Source: Jackrogersella multiformis (taxonomy: Eukaryota; Ascomycota; Sordariomycetes; Xylariales; Hypoxylaceae). Taken from it: a stretch of 64,000 bases of DNA. Location of the stretch: NCBI GenBank assembly GCA_902806575.1, contig CADCXD010000004.1, positions 4,252,832 to 4,316,831 of the forward strand. Direction: 5' to 3'. Each line of letters begins with the position of its first letter. Within the stretch, counting starts at the first letter, position 1. Positions 60,821-64,000 of this stretch are shown one piece after another. The position numbers were made by a program, and so were the translations under genes. The notes below the pieces were generated by a model. It was not told the origin of the DNA. It did not search any database and worked only from the letters and a program-made list of their open reading frames with translations.

Positions 60821-62559
60821 CTAGACCGGTAGTGTCCCGTTACATTTACCTACGATGGAGCTCGCATTTACCCCGACCAATCCGTCAAAATACGCAAGTA
60901 GGGTCTCGGCGGGTACCATATCTAACAAACCAAGGCTGGGATTCGAGGACTTCAGCGGCTTCCCGCCGAACATGACTCTTATAAAAAACCCTTCAGCGTT
61001 CGTTCCGCTGGCCTGTGTCTTACTAGCCTTGCTGCTGCCACCTTTGCCCGGGCCTGGAGACACCGCCACCTTTGTATTTCGCTTATATACTTCGAATACC
61101 ACCTCGCTACCCATCCCGGGCCACTGCGAACGATGGATGTGTTAGCGGTTATATGCCCGAGTATGCAGAAATGATGTAGCATGTGCCAATAGCTTAGAAT
61201 CCTAAACATTTGACCTTTTCTTCCCTCCCCCCCCCCTTTTTTTTTTCTTCTTTTTTATATGTTCGAGAACAGGACAATGGCTTACTCACCACCATAACGT
61301 CAATCTGTAGTATGCTCAATACCCGACTCACGGACCCGTCGTGTGCTAGATTATGGAAGTAGATAGGTCCCTTACTATTCTCCATCGCGCTTCGCAGATG
61401 CTGGCCTAACTCGGCAATCCATACACCATATACGGTGGAGGAGGCGGAGAGCGAAGTAGGGGCATCGCGGTATAATTGTGAGTACTCCCACTGTCCCATG
61501 CGATAAACGGCATCAGCTGTCGCCTGCCCGACACACGTCGTCGAGTTGACCCCGTCCTCTAGTTTGCACGGCAATGGTTTTGCGTGGCACTGCCTCGCGG
61601 AAAGGTTGTCAAAATAATGATCGAGACTCGCGTGGAAGCCAGAATCACTCGGAGGTACTCCAGATATGTTGTCGAGGGTGCTGAACAAATCTGCGGCCGC
61701 GTCGAGATGACCTTTCCAAGCTGTGTTTGAGGAGGACTTGATTCTATCGAACAGGTTGCTACCCACACTACAGCTATATTGCGGTTCAAGACTGTCGACA
61801 CCAACTCCCTGGATCATCAGTGGTACGGAGTCGGTTGCCCCCCACATCCCATTAATCAACATGCCGGCAACCTGGCTCGTGATCACATTCTGGGTAATGC
61901 GGTACGTTACCTTAGATCGCCAGTCTTCGCTCCTGCCGGGTAGAAATCCGAGCAGGTCATGGTATACTTCATAAAGATCTCGGCCGTGGACCCAGGAGTC
62001 ATCAAGCCCGGCGGAAGTTATCTGGGGAAACTGGCAAGTTCCGATCCAACCCGATGGCGTGTATGGGTTGACTGGCGAGATGTAGCCCTTCCAGAAGCCT
62101 TCCGCGGGCTGTCTGCCGTTGTCACCCCCCAGATGACGCCCGTAGTAGTAGAGCCCCTGATCATCGCAGTTCCAATGGTAAGACTCGACCGGGAAAGCGT
62201 TGCTCGCATATGGCGTCCGCTTATGATGTCTTTGAATCTAGACTGGTTTAGCTGCCCGTACCGGATCGCCCGAAGAGGAGCACAAGACTTACCACTTCGA
62301 CATATCTGAGTTCGTACTCGATTGGCGGCTTAACGTACTCCGACTTTCGAACGTGAGGCATGTTGCACCAATTGTACGTCCCATACTGCACCTTTGGGGT
62401 CTCCGAGGTGTTGAAAATAAATCCGTAGACTCCCTGGCTCGAGAGGGCGGCGGTCAGATTATTGATAGACGTATTACTCGGCGGATACCATCCTAAGTCG
62501 ACTTGCTGGGAAGAAACCAGCATGCTAAGAGGCATCAGAAGGGGGATCCACGACTGCAT
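60821..62559 (-). CDS. Secreted histidine acid phosphatase (histidine phosphatase branch 2)
   Basis: Exons 62293-62559, 61290-62237 and 60821-61123 give 505 residues from the ATG at 62559. That start yields a good signal peptide (MQSWIPLLMPLSMLVSSQQ). The ATG at 62688, 43 codons upstream in frame, would give a poorer leader. The phosphohistidine motif is RHHKRTPYASN, the RHG-x-R-x-P site with His in place of Gly. It lies just after the first intron, so the donor and acceptor choice is constrained. The second catalytic motif, HD, is in YFHNLAHDGSVSRVL. Many Cys and N-x-S/T sites fit secretion. The likely role is release of phosphate from extracellular or vacuolar phosphoesters. The gene converges on BET4, with 73 bp between stops. 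Confidence 0.88.
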
Positions 62560-63353
62560 GATAGCTGGTCGAGCCTGCTGGACTCGTATGAAGTCAAAAT
62601 GGAGAGACAAAGCAGCAAATATGCAGCAAGCAAATGAAACGACTAAAGGGGAGCTAAATCTTTGCTGCCGCTGTTGCTCTGATGGCATGCTTAACTATTT
62701 CAACATGTGCAACTATATTAACATGTGCAGGTACACTGATTTCTTCCTCCTCCACGTGATAGTGACTGTTGAGGCTTATTAGTCGAAATAGGATCGGGAT
62801 CCTTCCTCAAATTTCCCATTGCGCTACGGCGGACCTAGTAAAGATCTTGCACATAGCTGGGTAGCATAAAGCTATCTCCATTGGGTATTAATCTTGATTT
62901 GGAAAGTCTTTAGTTGTGGTTGAAGCATAACATAAACATACTCAGGTCGGTTGGTAATTTGGCGCACGTTTCTGTAAGGACTAAGCTTACTGGTCTGGTC
63001 TAAATGACGATTAGAGTCTACCCAAATCATGTGGCGTGGAGATTGGAGACTGGCTTTATTCGCTAAACTGCATGATGATTCTAGGAATATTGGCAGTGAT
63101 TGTGGCTTCTTTTACTTCAGGTCTCGAACCATCCTTTTGATACCACTAACTGTAAATACCGTAGTTATGTCTATCTAGTTGATATTTTGCCTCGAACCAT
63201 TATGGTGTAAATTAAGCTAGGTAGGTAAGTAGCGAGGTAATACTCGCTAAAACAAACATTGGATGGTATATAGATACAATAGCAAATACATATACGTCGA
63301 TGCGGGCTGAAGACCTTACTGACTATATGCGCCAGGAGAGGTACCCCGGACAA
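62560..63353. other. Intergenic region
   Basis: Promoter side of the acid phosphatase gene and 3' flank of the Nudix-type fragment. No gene, repeat or RNA is recognised. Confidence 0.5.
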
Positions 63354-63570
63354 CTAGAAATACTTCTGCGTCTGCGCAAACCGCATGCCAGCAGCGAAAT
63401 GGAACAGCTTTGCTGCGACGATCATGCGTTCCGTCTTGGAGTACTCGACCAGACGGTCGTATAACTCGGCGAGAGGCACAACAACGCGTTGGATGTGCTC
63501 GCCGTCCTTGTCGCCTTCCTTCAGCTGCACCTCGACCACGACCAGCTGCGGGTTAGGGTTAGGGTTAGAG
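63354..63570 (-). CDS. 3' part of a Nudix hydrolase-like (ADP-ribose pyrophosphatase type) gene, 5' end disrupted
   Basis: The C-terminal part reads VVVEVQLKEGDKDGEHIQRV then VVPLAELYDRLVEY and AAKLFHFAAGMRFAQ before a TAG stop. The order Val-rich strand, acidic loop, E-x-I and V-P-L-x-E-L resembles the C-terminal half of fungal ADP-ribose-type Nudix hydrolases. The Nudix box itself (G-x5-E-x7-R-E-U-x-E-E-x-G-U) would lie upstream and is not in the window. The frame runs 5' into a GGGTTA repeat, read here as Asn-Pro-Asn-Pro, then into AT-rich sequence with RIP marks. The gene is probably broken by an insertion, or has an intron at this point. The family call is moderate. Confidence 0.5.
63550..63568 (+). 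repeat. Telomere-like repeat (GGGTTA)3
   Basis: GGGTTAGGGTTAGGGTTAG is three units of the fungal telomere repeat on the plus strand, inside the frame of the Nudix-like fragment. The window also ends with two TTAGG-like units (63988-64000). Confidence 0.85.
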
Positions 63571-63619
63571 AGAGCGCTTAGAAGGAAGTTCGACTTGCAG
63601 AAAAAGACTGATGAACTTA

Positions 63620-64000
63620 ATATACGATATCTATTATCCCATTTATGAAAAAGGTGAAAGATAGTTTTGTCGTATATGGCTTATTAGGGTAAAAAGGTGT
63701 AAAAGAATAGGAGGTATGTTTTAGATTTATATTTAGAAGAGTAAAATTTCGGTTGGTAAACCGATATATTTATTGAGATTGTTAAAAATGTGTTGCGTAA
63801 TTTCGAAAAATTACGGCTTATTTTCCTTATACGTTAAGAAGGATCGGTAGTTTTAGACTTTTGGCTTGTTATAGAGATAAGAATTAAAAACGCGAAACTT
63901 AAAGCTGAAATCGCGATACGTGTTAAGATTATCCGGTAGAAACCGGATATACTCGAACGTTTTGTAAAAACAGAAGTTTTAAGGCATAGGTTAGGTTAGG
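63620..64000 (+). mobile_element. Second RIP-scarred sequence, strand-asymmetric
   Basis: Between 63661 and 63960 I count no CpA but 13 TpG. C-to-T conversion has thus gone to completion on the plus strand while the minus strand is largely untouched. This differs from the 20.8-31.4 kb block, where both are depleted. It is probably the edge of another transposon copy running beyond the window. No coding motif can be read. Confidence 0.55.

Noticed and set aside
1..64000. tRNA, rRNA or CRISPR-like arrays
   Set aside because: I looked for tRNA B-box sequences with matching A boxes and for spaced direct repeats and found none convincing. The short tandem arrays seen have no spacers.

Overview
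The window looks like nuclear DNA of a filamentous ascomycete (Pezizomycotina, most likely a sordariomycete). The evidence is: genes cut by 49-290 nt introns with GTAWGT-like donors and CTRAC-type branch sites; a fused alpha-beta tryptophan synthase; filamentous-fungal regulators (RXT3, HbrB, PtaB, AMA1 types); and a 10.6 kb AT-rich block whose codon-level scars match repeat-induced point mutation (RIP). Assignments come from reading translated frames and recalling protein families. No database search was run.

Layout. 1-20.8 kb: a Ser/Thr-rich single-pass membrane protein, mitochondrial aspartate aminotransferase, an unassigned polyQ coiled-coil protein, mitochondrial ribosomal protein bL28m, bifunctional tryptophan synthase, SDH assembly factor 4, and the Rpd3L histone deacetylase subunit RXT3 (with an apparent one-base frameshift). 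20.8-31.4 kb: a RIP-destroyed Ty3/gypsy retrotransposon. 31.5-45.5 kb: a tiny CaaX-box ORF, a small F-box protein, an SPX-domain phosphate transporter, VPS39 (HOPS), GON7 (KEOPS) and the TORC2-linked HbrB protein. 45.5-49 kb: a gene-poor stretch. 49-63 kb: PtaB (LIM-domain-binding coregulator), ATG8, the meiotic APC/C activator AMA1, BET4 (Rab geranylgeranyltransferase alpha) and a secreted histidine acid phosphatase. 63.3-64 kb: the 3' part of a Nudix-type gene that runs into a telomere-like GGGTTA repeat and a second RIP-scarred sequence.

Most genes are housekeeping and unrelated in pathway. Loose themes are mitochondria (AAT, bL28m, SDHAF4), vacuole and autophagy (VPS39, ATG8, SPX transporter, acid phosphatase) and growth or developmental control (HbrB, PtaB, RXT3, AMA1).

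The most interesting observation is in the AMA1 gene at 56448-58531 (minus strand). It is otherwise an intact 676-codon frame but carries exactly two in-frame UAG codons, at codons 377 and 591, both at positions where related proteins are expected to have Trp. The sequence downstream stays conserved to a proper C-terminal Ile-Arg tail. This is the signature of a gene that needs sexual-stage A-to-I mRNA editing (UAG to UIG, read as UGG) to make full-length protein. Other points of interest are a 3-nt micro-exon in the aspartate aminotransferase gene, the RXT3 frameshift, the CaaX mini-ORF next to the dead transposon, strand-asymmetric RIP at the right edge, and a palindrome family (TACCTAGGTA) packed into almost every intergenic region.
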